Source: Denitrobacterium detoxificans
GTDB taxonomy: Bacteria > Actinomycetota > Coriobacteriia > Coriobacteriales > Eggerthellaceae
DNA length: 64,000 nt
Assembly: GCF_001643775.1 (NCBI RefSeq)
Contig: NZ_CP011402.1
Span: 310,001 to 374,000, forward strand
Direction of reading: 5' to 3'
Below are positions 49,463 through 58,332 of the stretch, in pieces. Numbering within the stretch: position 1 is the first letter of the stretch; every line of letters starts with the position of its first letter. A model generated the notes under the pieces. The model did no database searches and was not told the DNA's origin. It saw only the letters and a list, made by a program, of their open reading frames with translations. The position numbers and the translations under genes are program-made.

Positions 49463-51307
49463 ATGGCACTTTCACGTCGTAGTTTTCTAAAGGGCGCTGC
49501 GGGCGCGGGCGTAATGGCTGCAGCAGCGGCCGGCATGGCAGGTTGCGCTTCGCCGAAGACGAGCTCCACCAAGAGCGGAAGCTCTGCGCAGGCGACGCGT
49601 CCCGACTATTACATGTGCGATAGCGATTGGCTGGGCGAAGCCCCGGAAATCGCGAGCAGCGAAATCACCGAGACCAAGTCTTACGACGTCGTCGTCGTTG
49701 GCGGCGGCCATTCCGGTACGCAGGCCGCGCTGGCTGCGGCTCAGCTGGGCGCCAGCGTTTGCGTCGTTGAGACGCACGAAGATGGTTCGATCGTCTATCG
49801 TGGCGACGACATCTGCAGCTACAACAGCGAGCTGCTGAAGAGCTGGGGCTTTGGCCCGTACGATCTGGAAGAGATCGTCAACGAGTACGTGCGCCGTGCA
49901 AATGGTCGCTGCAACACCGATGTCATTCGCTCCTTCGTGTACAACTCGGGCGAAATGATGGACAACCTGGTAAGCATCGTTCCCTCTACGAGCACGATCT
50001 TCGATCGCGATGGCGGTCAGTGTATCGTTCAGACGGCCTACGATAAGCCCGATGGAAGCTCGTATCCCGTCGAGATTGCTGGCTACAAGATGTGGGCTAG
50101 CACCGTGCAGACCATCGGCACGGAAAACGAGCAGCCGGTTGGCAAGCGTCAGCTCACTGGCATCAGCCGCCTGGCCGAAATCGAATGGTACTCCCGCGAA
50201 GCGGCCGAGGATCTGGGCGCTGAATGGCATTGCGGCTGCACTGCCTCCAAGCTCGTTCAGGATTCCAACGGTGCCGTGACGGGCGTTATTGCCAAGAGCA
50301 GCGCGGGCGGCTACGTCGAATTCGACGCGACCAAGGGTGTCATTCTGGCAACGGGTGACTTTGGCGCCAACTACGAAATGGTCTGGGAACTCTGCAGCGA
50401 ATGTGCTGAAAATGCCATGCGCCACGGCGTTGAGAAGACCGACCTGATTGGTATGACCGACTGCGATGGCAGCGGCCACAAGCTGGGCTGCTGGGCTGGT
50501 GGTGCAATCGAAAGCCATCCCCGTCCGGTTGCCGGCAATGCGCCGATGATCTCCTTTGGCCCCTGGGGCTCCACGCCCTGCCTGTGGCTGAACTGCAAGG
50601 GCGAACGCTTCATGAACGAGGCTTTTGCTGGCCTGGTTCTGGCTCAGTCCATCCGTCAGCCTGTCGATGCGGATGCCGCCATGCAGGGCAACTTCGCCAT
50701 CATGGACGCTAACTACATGAACTACATCCAGCGCGCTGGCCTCGACCACGGTGCTCCCAACTGGGGTTTCCCCGAGGGCGTCGAAGAGTTCGACACGGCC
50801 ATGAAGAACGCCGATGTGTCCGCAGGCGTCGTGAACGTTCGCGGTCTGGAAATCGCGAACCGCACGAGCCCCATGTACAACGACGTATACGTGGGCGCTA
50901 CCGCCGAAGAGGCGCTGAAGAACGCCGGCCTCACGGGCGATGCCCTGACCACGGCCCTCGAATCCCTCGAGCGCTACAACGAGCTGTGCGCCGCCGGTGC
51001 CGACGCCGACTACGGCAAGCCCTCTGACGTTATGCTCCCCATCGAGCAGGGCCCCTTCTACGTTGCCACCCAGGGTACGACCTCGCTGTACGGTCCTGGC
51101 CTCAACACGCTGGCCGGCCTGTGCGTGAATGGCAACTACCAGGTTCTCAAGGCCGACAAGAGCGACGTCATCGAAGGCCTGTACGCCGTGGGCAACACCA
51201 TGGGCGAGCGCTACGGCAATGCCTACAACTGCCCGAGCGCAGGCAACAACATGGGTAACGCCATGACCAGTGGCCGCGTTGCGGGTAAGCACGCCGCCAG
51301 CAAATAG
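49463..51307 (+). CDS. Tat-exported FAD-dependent oxidoreductase (second flavoprotein)
   Basis: 614 aa. Twin-arginine motif LSRRSFLKG (3-11), hydrophobic stretch and lipobox ending Cys28 (MAGC) predict a Tat lipoprotein. The FAD dinucleotide motif VVVVGGGHSGTQAA (76-89) and the flavoprotein-family C-terminal YAVGNTMGERYGNAYNCPSA are present; no haem-binding domain. It is only distantly similar to the flavoprotein at 261-1961, so it probably acts on a different acceptor. The start at 49463 is chosen for TTGGAGGG upstream and the Tat signal. Its divergent neighbour is a membrane LuxR regulator. A strong terminator follows. Confidence 0.92.
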   Translation: MALSRRSFLKGAAGAGVMAAAAAGMAGCASPKTSSTKSGSSAQATRPDYYMCDSDWLGEAPEIASSEITETKSYDVVVVGGGHSGTQAALAAAQLGASVCVVETHEDGSIVYRGDDICSYNSELLKSWGFGPYDLEEIVNEYVRRANGRCNTDVIRSFVYNSGEMMDNLVSIVPSTSTIFDRDGGQCIVQTAYDKPDGSSYPVEIAGYKMWASTVQTIGTENEQPVGKRQLTGISRLAEIEWYSREAAEDLGAEWHCGCTASKLVQDSNGAVTGVIAKSSAGGYVEFDATKGVILATGDFGANYEMVWELCSECAENAMRHGVEKTDLIGMTDCDGSGHKLGCWAGGAIESHPRPVAGNAPMISFGPWGSTPCLWLNCKGERFMNEAFAGLVLAQSIRQPVDADAAMQGNFAIMDANYMNYIQRAGLDHGAPNWGFPEGVEEFDTAMKNADVSAGVVNVRGLEIANRTSPMYNDVYVGATAEEALKNAGLTGDALTTALESLERYNELCAAGADADYGKPSDVMLPIEQGPFYVATQGTTSLYGPGLNTLAGLCVNGNYQVLKADKSDVIEGLYAVGNTMGERYGNAYNCPSAGNNMGNAMTSGRVAGKHAASK

Positions 51308-51360
51308 CAATTCCGCATAGCCGCGCAATTCCCCTCCCAGGCGTTGGCTGTCATAGGATC

Positions 51361-51400
51361 GAAAGCGCCCGGTCTCTGCAGGACTGGGCGCTTTCGCCAT
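51361..51400 (+). terminator. Rho-independent terminator of the second flavoprotein gene
   Basis: 14-bp stem 51361-51374 / 51382-51395 (GAAAGCGCCCGGTC against GACTGGGCGCTTTC, one wobble) with a 7-nt loop. The T content after the stem is low. Confidence 0.75.
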
Positions 51401-51457
51401 TCTCTGCCTTCGATTGTGGGTTTCGGGGTGGGTGCGCCTATCGTGTTCAAACATGCG

Positions 51458-51463
51458 TATAAT
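51458..51463 (+). promoter_or_regulatory. -10 box candidate of leuS
   Basis: TATAAT, 38 bp before the leuS start. No convincing -35, and no T-box leader was recognised. Confidence 0.4.
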
Positions 51464-51500
51464 TGGGAAAACTATCGACCAGATGCACGAAGGAATGCAC

Positions 51501-54065
51501 ATGAAGGAATACAATCCGCGCGAGATTGAGCCCCGTCTGCAGCAGGCGTGGGCCGATGCAGAGCTCGACAAGGTAAACGAGAGCGCCGACAAGCCCAAGA
51601 AGTACGTGCTCGAGATGTTCCCCTATCCTTCGGGCGATATTCATATGGGCCACGTGCGTAACTACTCCATTGGCGACGTGGTTGCTCGCTACAACCGCAT
51701 GCGCGGCTTCGACGTGCTGCATCCCATGGGCTGGGACGCCTTCGGCCTGCCTGCGGAAAACGCGGCCATCAAGCGTAATTCGCATCCCGCCACCTGGACG
51801 TATGCCAACATCGAAACCCAGAAGGCCAGCTTCAAGCGTATGGGCTTCAGCTACGACTGGGACCGCACCGTGGTTGCGTGCGACCCCGAGTACTATCGTT
51901 GGGGTCAGTGGATCTTCGAGCAGTTCTGGAAGCGCGGTTTGGTCGAGCGCCGCAACTCTCCCGTGAACTGGTGCCCGGGTTGCCAGACCGTTCTGGCGAA
52001 CGAGCAGGTCATCGAAGGTCGTTGCTGGCGTTGCGATAGCGAAGTGGAAAAGCGCGACCTCACGCAGTGGTACTTCAAGATCACCGACTACGCGCAGGAG
52101 CTGCTCGACGACCTCGATCAGCTGGAGGGTTGGCCCGAGCGCGTAAAGCAGCAGCAGGCCAACTGGATCGGTCGCAGCGAGGGCGCGGAAGTTCAATTCG
52201 CCCTGTGCGATGCCGATGGCAATGAAACCGACGATCTCATTACCGTGTTCACTACGCGCGCCGACACGCTGTTCGGTTGCAGCTTCTTCGTGCTGGCGCC
52301 GGAATATCCGCGCGTGGCCGAGCTCGTGGCGGGCACGGAATACGAAAAGCCCGTTATGGACTTGGTGGAAGCCTCGAAGAAGGTAACCGCCGTGCAGCGT
52401 GCCCAGGGCGATCACGAAAAGCATGGCGAGTTTACCGGCCGTTACGTGGTGAACCCCATCAACGGCCAGAAGGTGCCCGTATGGGTTGCCGACTACGTAG
52501 TGGCCGATTATGGTACGGGTGCCGTCATGGCCGTTCCCTGCGGCGACCAGCGTGACTTCGAATTCGCGCGTAAGTACAACCTGCCCATCATCCCCATCAT
52601 CCTGGGCGACGACGATCCGCTCATGGAACAGCTGGCGGGCGAGAAGAATCGTGTTGTCACCGAGGTTCCGTGGGAAGAGGCCATGGATGCTGAGGGCACG
52701 CTCGTGCAGAGCGGCCCGTACACGGGTATGCGCGGTGGTAAGCATTCCGAAGGCGAGGCCGCCATCGTGGCCGCGCTGGAAGAGGCGGGCCGCGGCAAGC
52801 GCAAGGTGGAATTCCGCCTGCGCGACTGGCTCATTTCTCGCCAGCGTTATTGGGGCAACCCCATTCCCGCCATCCACTGCCCGGAATGCGGTGTCGTGCC
52901 CGTTCCCGAAGAGGACCTTCCCGTGCTGCTGCCGAAGGACATCGACCTGGCTGCAGGCGAGACGCTTGCCTCCCATGAGGAATTCTGCTCTTGCACGTGC
53001 CCGAAGTGCGGCGGTCCCGCCAAGCGCGAAACCGACACCATGGACACGTTTACGTGCAGCAGCTGGTACTACATGCGCTATACCGACCCGCACAACCAGG
53101 ATGCTCCCTTCGATTCCGCGAAGGCGAATCGCTGGATGCCCGTCGACCAGTACATCGGTGGCATCGAGCACGCCATCCTGCATCTGCTCTACAGCCGTTT
53201 CTACACGAAGGTGCTGCGCGACTGCGGTCTGCTGAATTTCGATGAGCCCTTCACGAACCTGCTCTGCCAGGGCATGGTGCTCGACGAGCATGGCGACGTC
53301 ATGAGCAAGAGCAAGGGCAACGTCATCGCTCCCGAAACCATGATCGAGCGCTATGGCGCCGACGCCGTGCGCGCGTACATCCTGTTCATGGCTCCGCCCG
53401 AGAAGGAGCTGCTGTGGAACGAGGATGGCCTTGCCGGCGTGCATCGCTTCCTGGTGCGCGTGTGGCGTCAGGTACACGACCTGCTGGGTATCGCCGGCGA
53501 GGAAACGCTGTTCGACCCCGAGGCCGTAAACGATAAGAAGGCTCCGGCACCTGCCGATGCCGCCAAGACGCTGCTGCGCGAGCGCCATCGCGTGGTGGGC
53601 AAGGTCACCGACGACTTCGAGCGCACGAACTTCAACACGGCCATCGCCGCCATCATGGAGCTTTCCAACGCCGCGGGCGCGTTTCTGCGCGTTACGAACG
53701 CCGAGCAGCGTGCAGCGGAATACGCTGACATGGCTGCTGAGGTAGCAAGCGTGCTCGTGCGTCTGCTGGCTCCCGTTGCGCCCCACTGGGCCGACGAGCT
53801 GTGGCAGACCGCCCTGGGCAACGAGGGCTCGGTGCATCGCGCCGAATGGCCCACGTTCGACCCCGAAGCCGCCAAGGCCGACGAAGTCGAACTTGCCGTG
53901 CAGATCAACGGCAAGGTGCGTGCGCGCATCAACGTTGCCGCCTCTGCCGCCGAAGATGACATTCGCGCGCAGGCCCTCGAGGCTATTTCCGCCTACACGG
54001 AAGGCAAGAACGTGCTGAAGGCCATTGTCATTCCGGGTCGTCTCGTGAATGTGGTCGTTAAATAA
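51501..54065 (+). CDS. leuS: Leucyl-tRNA synthetase
   Basis: 854-aa class I synthetase from the ATG at 51501, which sits 6 nt after AAGGA (an ATG at 51495 overlaps the site spacing). HIGH-type motif [10 protein letters not shown] at about 45-54, LeuRS-specific [16 protein letters not shown], an editing domain with [10 protein letters not shown] and TGAVMAVP(C)GDQRDFEFA, a zinc-knuckle-like [20 protein letters not shown] and the KMSKS-type [10 protein letters not shown]. The C-terminal anticodon-binding and [11 protein letters not shown] ubiquitin-like domains are present. Charges tRNA-Leu. Its stop is directly followed by the next gene. Confidence 0.97.
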   Translation: MKEYNPREIEPRLQQAWADAELDKVNESADKPKKYVLEMFPYPSGDIHMGHVRNYSIGDVVARYNRMRGFDVLHPMGWDAFGLPAENAAIKRNSHPATWTYANIETQKASFKRMGFSYDWDRTVVACDPEYYRWGQWIFEQFWKRGLVERRNSPVNWCPGCQTVLANEQVIEGRCWRCDSEVEKRDLTQWYFKITDYAQELLDDLDQLEGWPERVKQQQANWIGRSEGAEVQFALCDADGNETDDLITVFTTRADTLFGCSFFVLAPEYPRVAELVAGTEYEKPVMDLVEASKKVTAVQRAQGDHEKHGEFTGRYVVNPINGQKVPVWVADYVVADYGTGAVMAVPCGDQRDFEFARKYNLPIIPIILGDDDPLMEQLAGEKNRVVTEVPWEEAMDAEGTLVQSGPYTGMRGGKHSEGEAAIVAALEEAGRGKRKVEFRLRDWLISRQRYWGNPIPAIHCPECGVVPVPEEDLPVLLPKDIDLAAGETLASHEEFCSCTCPKCGGPAKRETDTMDTFTCSSWYYMRYTDPHNQDAPFDSAKANRWMPVDQYIGGIEHAILHLLYSRFYTKVLRDCGLLNFDEPFTNLLCQGMVLDEHGDVMSKSKGNVIAPETMIERYGADAVRAYILFMAPPEKELLWNEDGLAGVHRFLVRVWRQVHDLLGIAGEETLFDPEAVNDKKAPAPADAAKTLLRERHRVVGKVTDDFERTNFNTAIAAIMELSNAAGAFLRVTNAEQRAAEYADMAAEVASVLVRLLAPVAPHWADELWQTALGNEGSVHRAEWPTFDPEAAKADEVELAVQINGKVRARINVAASAAEDDIRAQALEAISAYTEGKNVLKAIVIPGRLVNVVVK

Positions 54066-54764
54066 GTGCGTTTGATTAGGTTCGTTTTCAAACTCGTATT
54101 CAGGATCGTGGGCGCCATCATCGCGGTGGCGCTCGCCGTTCTTCTCGTGCCTAATGCATGGGAATACGCCACGCAGGTGGGAAAGCTGCGCGAAAGCGAT
54201 GCCGTGGAGGCGTCTGTGCAGGCGGGCACTGCCACGTATGACTGTATTTTCGTGCTGGGCGCGGCGGTGCAATCCGATGGTGAGCCTTCCACTATTTTGC
54301 AGGATCGCCTGGATGTGGCCATCGCCCTGTACAAGGCGGGCGTGGCCCCGAAGATCATCATGAGTGGTGACGACGAGAGCGATTCCTCGTATGACGAGGT
54401 CATGAACATGAAACGCTATGCCGTCGAGGCGGGCGTTCCCAGCGAAGACGTCTTCTGTGATCATGCGGGCCTGAATACCTACGACAGCATGTACCGTGCG
54501 AAATACGTGTTCGGCGTTTCCTCCATGGTTGTGGTTACGCAGGAGTACCACCAGTATCGCGCGCTGTTCGATGCCAGTTCCTTTGGCATGCAAGTCGTGG
54601 GCGTCTCCAGCGACCTGCATAGCTATGCAAAGCAGACGTACTTCGACGTTCGCGAGGTGTTTGCGCGCATCAGCGATATGGGCAAGGTGCTTACCAATCA
54701 GCAGGCCACGCGTCTGAGCGAGCCCGTGAGCCTTAGCCAGTCGGGGGATGTTACCAGCTGGTAG
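54066..54764 (+). CDS. YdcF/SanA-family (DUF218) membrane-anchored protein
   Basis: 232 aa, GTG start immediately after the leuS stop with no ribosome site of its own, so translation is probably coupled. One N-terminal membrane span (LVFRIVGAIIAVALAVLLVP) is followed by a DUF218 domain: CIFVLGAAVQSDGEPSTILQ (about 59-78), KAGVAPKIIMSGDDESD, NTYDSMYRAKYVFGVSSMVV and VTQEYHQYRALFDA. SanA/ElyC-type members affect envelope integrity and lipid-carrier use; the exact reaction is unknown. Confidence 0.88.
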   Translation: MRLIRFVFKLVFRIVGAIIAVALAVLLVPNAWEYATQVGKLRESDAVEASVQAGTATYDCIFVLGAAVQSDGEPSTILQDRLDVAIALYKAGVAPKIIMSGDDESDSSYDEVMNMKRYAVEAGVPSEDVFCDHAGLNTYDSMYRAKYVFGVSSMVVVTQEYHQYRALFDASSFGMQVVGVSSDLHSYAKQTYFDVREVFARISDMGKVLTNQQATRLSEPVSLSQSGDVTSW

Positions 54765-54896
54765 TGGTTGCCCTTTCGGGCTGCGGCTATGGAAATTCCC
54801 GATATCCAGTTGGCGTCGTGTCGCAATCGACCGCTTTATCACGCGAAAGTGCTACCATACTCATTCAAACAGTGAAAGCGGCGAAAGGAATCGGCC

Positions 54897-56078
54897 ATGT
54901 TGAATACCACGATGCAATCGCTGGGCGCGGCCCCGTCGGCTATCCGCACGCTCTTCGCGTATGGTGCCGAGCGCAAGAAGGTTATTGGCGCAGATAAGGT
55001 GTTCGACTACAGCATCGGCAACCCCAGCGTGCCTGCTCCCGAGGAAGTGGGAAGTGCCTTGGTCGAGCTCGGTCAGGCCGACCCGGTTGCCATTCATGCG
55101 TACACGCAGGCTGCGGGCGATCCCGACATCCGCCAGCGCATCGCCGATTCTCTGAATCGCCAGCATGGCACCAGCTACGACGCCTCGAATCTCTACCTTA
55201 CGTGTGGCGCGGCTGCGGCTATCAGCATTTCCCTGAAGGCCATCATCGAGCCAGGCGACGAAATCATTGTCATCAGCCCGTACTTCCCCGAGTATCGCGT
55301 ATGGATTGAAACCCATGGCGCGCGCATTGTGGAGGTTCCCGCGCGTCTCGATAACTTCGAAATCGACCTTCCCGCGCTGGAGGCCGCCATCACTGCGCAT
55401 ACGAAGGCAGTTATCATCAACACGCCTAACAACCCGGTGGGTGTTGTGTACTCGCTGGAGAACCTGCAGGGCCTGGCTAGTGTGCTTACGCGCAAGAGCG
55501 AGCAGAATGGCCGCCCCATCTTCCTAATTGCCGACGAGCCCTATCGCGAGCTCGTGTATGGCGGGCGTGAAGTGCCTTGGGTGCCCAGCATCTACGACAA
55601 CACGATTGTCTGCTATTCCTGGAGCAAGTGCCTCTCGCTGCCGGGCGAGCGCATTGGCTACGTGCTCGTGCCGCCTACGGCAACCGAGCATGTGGCGCTT
55701 ACGCAGGCCGTTTCCGGTGCCGGCCGTGCGCTGGGCTTCATCTGCGCTCCCGCGCTTTTCCAGCGCATCATCGAGCGCTGCGTCGACCTGCCTGCCGACA
55801 TTGCCACGTACGAGCGCAATCGTCAGATTCTCTGCGATATCCTCGATGAGTTCGGTTACACCTACATCGAGCCGCAAGGTGCGTTCTACCTGTGGGTGAA
55901 GGCTCTTGAGGACGACGCGCAGGCGTTCAGCGACAAGGCAAAGGAGCATGAGCTTCTGTTGGTGCCCAGCGATAGCTTCGGCGTGGGCGGTTGGGTGCGC
56001 CTGGGCTACTGCATCGCGGAAGAAACGATCCGCAACTCGCGCGAGGCCTTTGGCGCGTTGAAGCGCGACTACGAATAG
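54897..56078 (+). CDS. Class I/II PLP-dependent aminotransferase
   Basis: 393 aa, fold-type I. The N-terminus DYSIGNPSVPAPEEV binds substrate, LTCGAAAAISISLKAIIEPG is the PLP-phosphate region, INTPNNPVGVVYSLE carries the conserved Asn, IADEPYRELVYGG the Asp/Tyr pair and CYSWSKCLSLPGERIGYVLV the PLP-binding Lys. The C-terminal GGWVRLGYC has the carboxylate-binding Arg. It resembles the aspartate/alanine aminotransferase group; the amino donor cannot be fixed. ATG at 54897 follows GAAAGGAATC. Confidence 0.9.
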   Translation: MLNTTMQSLGAAPSAIRTLFAYGAERKKVIGADKVFDYSIGNPSVPAPEEVGSALVELGQADPVAIHAYTQAAGDPDIRQRIADSLNRQHGTSYDASNLYLTCGAAAAISISLKAIIEPGDEIIVISPYFPEYRVWIETHGARIVEVPARLDNFEIDLPALEAAITAHTKAVIINTPNNPVGVVYSLENLQGLASVLTRKSEQNGRPIFLIADEPYRELVYGGREVPWVPSIYDNTIVCYSWSKCLSLPGERIGYVLVPPTATEHVALTQAVSGAGRALGFICAPALFQRIIERCVDLPADIATYERNRQILCDILDEFGYTYIEPQGAFYLWVKALEDDAQAFSDKAKEHELLLVPSDSFGVGGWVRLGYCIAEETIRNSREAFGALKRDYE

Positions 56079-56102
56079 TTCGCCTTTTCGTTGTATAAAG
56101 AG

Positions 56103-56137
56103 CGACCCCGTTGGCGCAGGCCAGCGGGGTCGTTTTG
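56103..56137. terminator. Bidirectional terminator between convergent genes
   Basis: 13-bp stem 56103-56115 / 56120-56132 (CGACCCCGTTGGC against GCCAGCGGGGTCG, one wobble) with a GCAG loop, followed by TTTT on the plus strand and by a CTCTTTAT tract on the minus strand. Confidence 0.88.
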
Positions 56138-57007
56138 CTATCGAGCCATATTTGCCAGGTTGGCGATGAGGTCTTGCGCGCCCTGGACTGCGGCGTCGAA
56201 GCCGTTTGCGGCGGCTTCTCCGAATGCCTGTCTAATTGAATAGCCCAGATTCTCGAAGAGATACGGGTTGAACTGGATGACGTACACGAGCCCGAAGATG
56301 AGCAGGACCAGTATCACGATGAGCGCGATGCGGCCTGCGTACGACTTGCGCGCGGTGTTTTCCGAGGAGAACGTGCGTGCGTTCGTGGCGGGTTGCGCGT
56401 AGCCGTAGGCGTCGACCCCAATGGGCTCCATGACCTCCGTGCCGCTGCGCGTGACCGGGGTGGCGGCGGGTGCGCTCTGGGGCATGTTGGTGGTTGCCTG
56501 GGGCGTCATGCCACTTGTCCATCCCGCGGGACGTTCGCTGGCCCATTCGTCTTGCCCGAAGGTGTCGGGCCGTGGCGCAGCGGGGATGTCGAAGCCGCTC
56601 AGGTCGGGTTCGCCTGGGTCTGCCTGGGAAAAGACGGAGGGGTTGGGCGGAGCCGCCGCGGCAAGGATCTGCGTCTTGTCGGCATCGACCATGCCTGTGG
56701 CGACGGCATAAGACGGGTTGGGTGCGATGACGGCCGTTTCGTCGCGGTTGATTGAAGCGGGCTCGATGGGCGGGATGTGCGCCAGGCGAGATGCCTTTGC
56801 AACGGGGTCCATCATTTGCGTTGCCGCGGGAGCCATGGTTTCCTGCGCCCCTGCTTCCGAAAGCGGCTCGGGAATGTTCTCGATGCCGCTCCATGCGGCC
56901 TGCGCCCCGAGCTCGGAGGGTGGGACGATTTCCTTTCCGCAGTTCATGCAGAAGCGCGCCCCTTCATCCAGGGGCGTACCGCAAGCGGGGCAGAAATGCG
57001 CGGCCAT
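56138..57007 (-). CDS. Zinc-ribbon membrane protein
   Basis: 289 aa from the ATG at 57007, which follows GGAGAAC. The N-terminus is a double-cysteine zinc ribbon (FCPACGTPLDEGARFCMNCG, 5-24, two CxxC knuckles). A long low-complexity region rich in Ala, Pro, Thr and Ser (about 30-225) leads to one membrane span (IALIVILVLLIFGLVYVIQF, about 231-250) and a short outer helix region. No catalytic motif is seen. It may be a scaffold or sensor of the zinc-ribbon-plus-TM type common in Gram-positive bacteria. Confidence 0.8.
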   Translation of the reverse strand: MAAHFCPACGTPLDEGARFCMNCGKEIVPPSELGAQAAWSGIENIPEPLSEAGAQETMAPAATQMMDPVAKASRLAHIPPIEPASINRDETAVIAPNPSYAVATGMVDADKTQILAAAAPPNPSVFSQADPGEPDLSGFDIPAAPRPDTFGQDEWASERPAGWTSGMTPQATTNMPQSAPAATPVTRSGTEVMEPIGVDAYGYAQPATNARTFSSENTARKSYAGRIALIVILVLLIFGLVYVIQFNPYLFENLGYSIRQAFGEAAANGFDAAVQGAQDLIANLANMAR

Positions 57008-57192
57008 TCGTTCTCCGTTTCGATTGGCGTGTCGGTCGTTGTTATACATGGCTTTCTATCTTACGTGCCATAACGGTTTCGGAAAAACTCTGTACCGAAT
57101 CGTCACGAACCGTGCGTCACGTTTTCAAAACTATGGAGGCGTTTCTGCCTGGTATGATGGCTTTAGTGGTCATATGTACAGGGGGTACATTC

Positions 57193-58332
57193 ATGCATCG
57201 TATTCATGATGCGGCCGTGGCACGTGCTCTTTACGCGCGCGTGCTGGCTGCCGTCCTTGCTTTGTGCCTTTCGTTTGGCGGGGTGGCGCTTGCGGGATGC
57301 AGTAGCGCCGATTCGTCGAGTGGGTCTTCCGAAGCGCAGCAGACGGTTGCTACGCAGTCTTCGGGATCGTCGTACTCTGCCGAGCAGGCGGATCCTTCTG
57401 CGCAAGCAGGCGAGCGCCTGGCTGCGCCCACCGAATGGGATGAAGCGGCTTCGCCCGATTACTATCGCGTTGTTGGCCCCGCGGTCTGCGATTACGCGGC
57501 GGAAGAGGGAGTGGCGACGTATCAGGGCCTCGATTCCCATTCGCGTGCTGGGGCCGTGTACACCGTGGTCACGTATTCTATGATGGAGGCTGGCCTGGCG
57601 CGTGAGCGTCAGGACATGAGCGATCTGCATCCTTCGGGGTGGCAGCAGAACCAGCAGGTGTCCATTCAGATGCCTGATGGCACGACCTACAACGGCTATT
57701 TCTACAATCGCAGCCATCTGCTCGCGAAGTCGCTGGGCGGTAAAGAGGCGCTTGAAAATCTCATCACGGGCACGCGCACACAGAATGTGGGCGCCAACGA
57801 TCAGACGTCCACGCCGGGAGGTATGGCATACGCTGAAACGAAGGCGCGGGATTGGCTGGAAGCTCATCCCGAGGGAACGGTGTATTATGCGGCGACGCCC
57901 CTGTACGTGGGCGATGAGCTGGTAGCTCGTTCGGTCGTCGTGGACATTCGCTCCTCGGATGGAAGCATCGACGAAGAGGTCGAAGTCTACAACTGCGCAA
58001 AGGGGTATGTCATCGATTACGCCACGGGCGCGTATGCATCCGATGGTTCTGCGCCCGAACCGGCTGCTAGTGAGGGGCAGGGGTCGTCTTCCGGCTCGAG
58101 CGAAAGCGCGCAGCAGGAGCAATCTGCGCCCGCCGAATCGAGCGCGCAGCCGGAGCAATCAGCGACTTCCGAAGCGCATGACTACGTGATGAATACCAAC
58201 ACCCATAAGTTCCACTACCCGGATTGCTCTTCGGTGAAGAAGATGAGCCCCAAGAACAAGCAGGAAGTGCATTGCACGCGCGATGAGCTCATCGCGCAGG
58301 GTTACGAGCCGTGTAAGAACTGTCGACCCTAG
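57193..58332 (+). CDS. Lipoprotein DNA/RNA non-specific endonuclease with C-terminal Cys-rich motif
   Basis: 379 aa. A signal peptide with lipobox LAGC (Cys36) precedes a Ser-rich linker. The nuclease core has YFYNRSHLLAKSLGGKEALE (NRSH in place of the usual DRGH), LITGTRTQNVGANDQTSTPG and a ββα-metal-type arrangement like EndA/NucA DNA-entry nucleases. After a Ser/Gln/Glu-rich spacer the end has DYVMNTNTHKFHYPDCSSVK and CKNCRP, a small metal-binding-like module found in several secreted nucleases. It would act at the cell surface in DNA turnover or uptake. ATG at 57193 follows AGGGGG. Confidence 0.88.
   Translation: MHRIHDAAVARALYARVLAAVLALCLSFGGVALAGCSSADSSSGSSEAQQTVATQSSGSSYSAEQADPSAQAGERLAAPTEWDEAASPDYYRVVGPAVCDYAAEEGVATYQGLDSHSRAGAVYTVVTYSMMEAGLARERQDMSDLHPSGWQQNQQVSIQMPDGTTYNGYFYNRSHLLAKSLGGKEALENLITGTRTQNVGANDQTSTPGGMAYAETKARDWLEAHPEGTVYYAATPLYVGDELVARSVVVDIRSSDGSIDEEVEVYNCAKGYVIDYATGAYASDGSAPEPAASEGQGSSSGSSESAQQEQSAPAESSAQPEQSATSEAHDYVMNTNTHKFHYPDCSSVKKMSPKNKQEVHCTRDELIAQGYEPCKNCRP

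Noticed and set aside
51447-54842. 1131-codon antisense frame opposite leuS and the YdcF gene
   Set aside because: It covers two well-supported genes on the other strand and shows no recognisable protein features.
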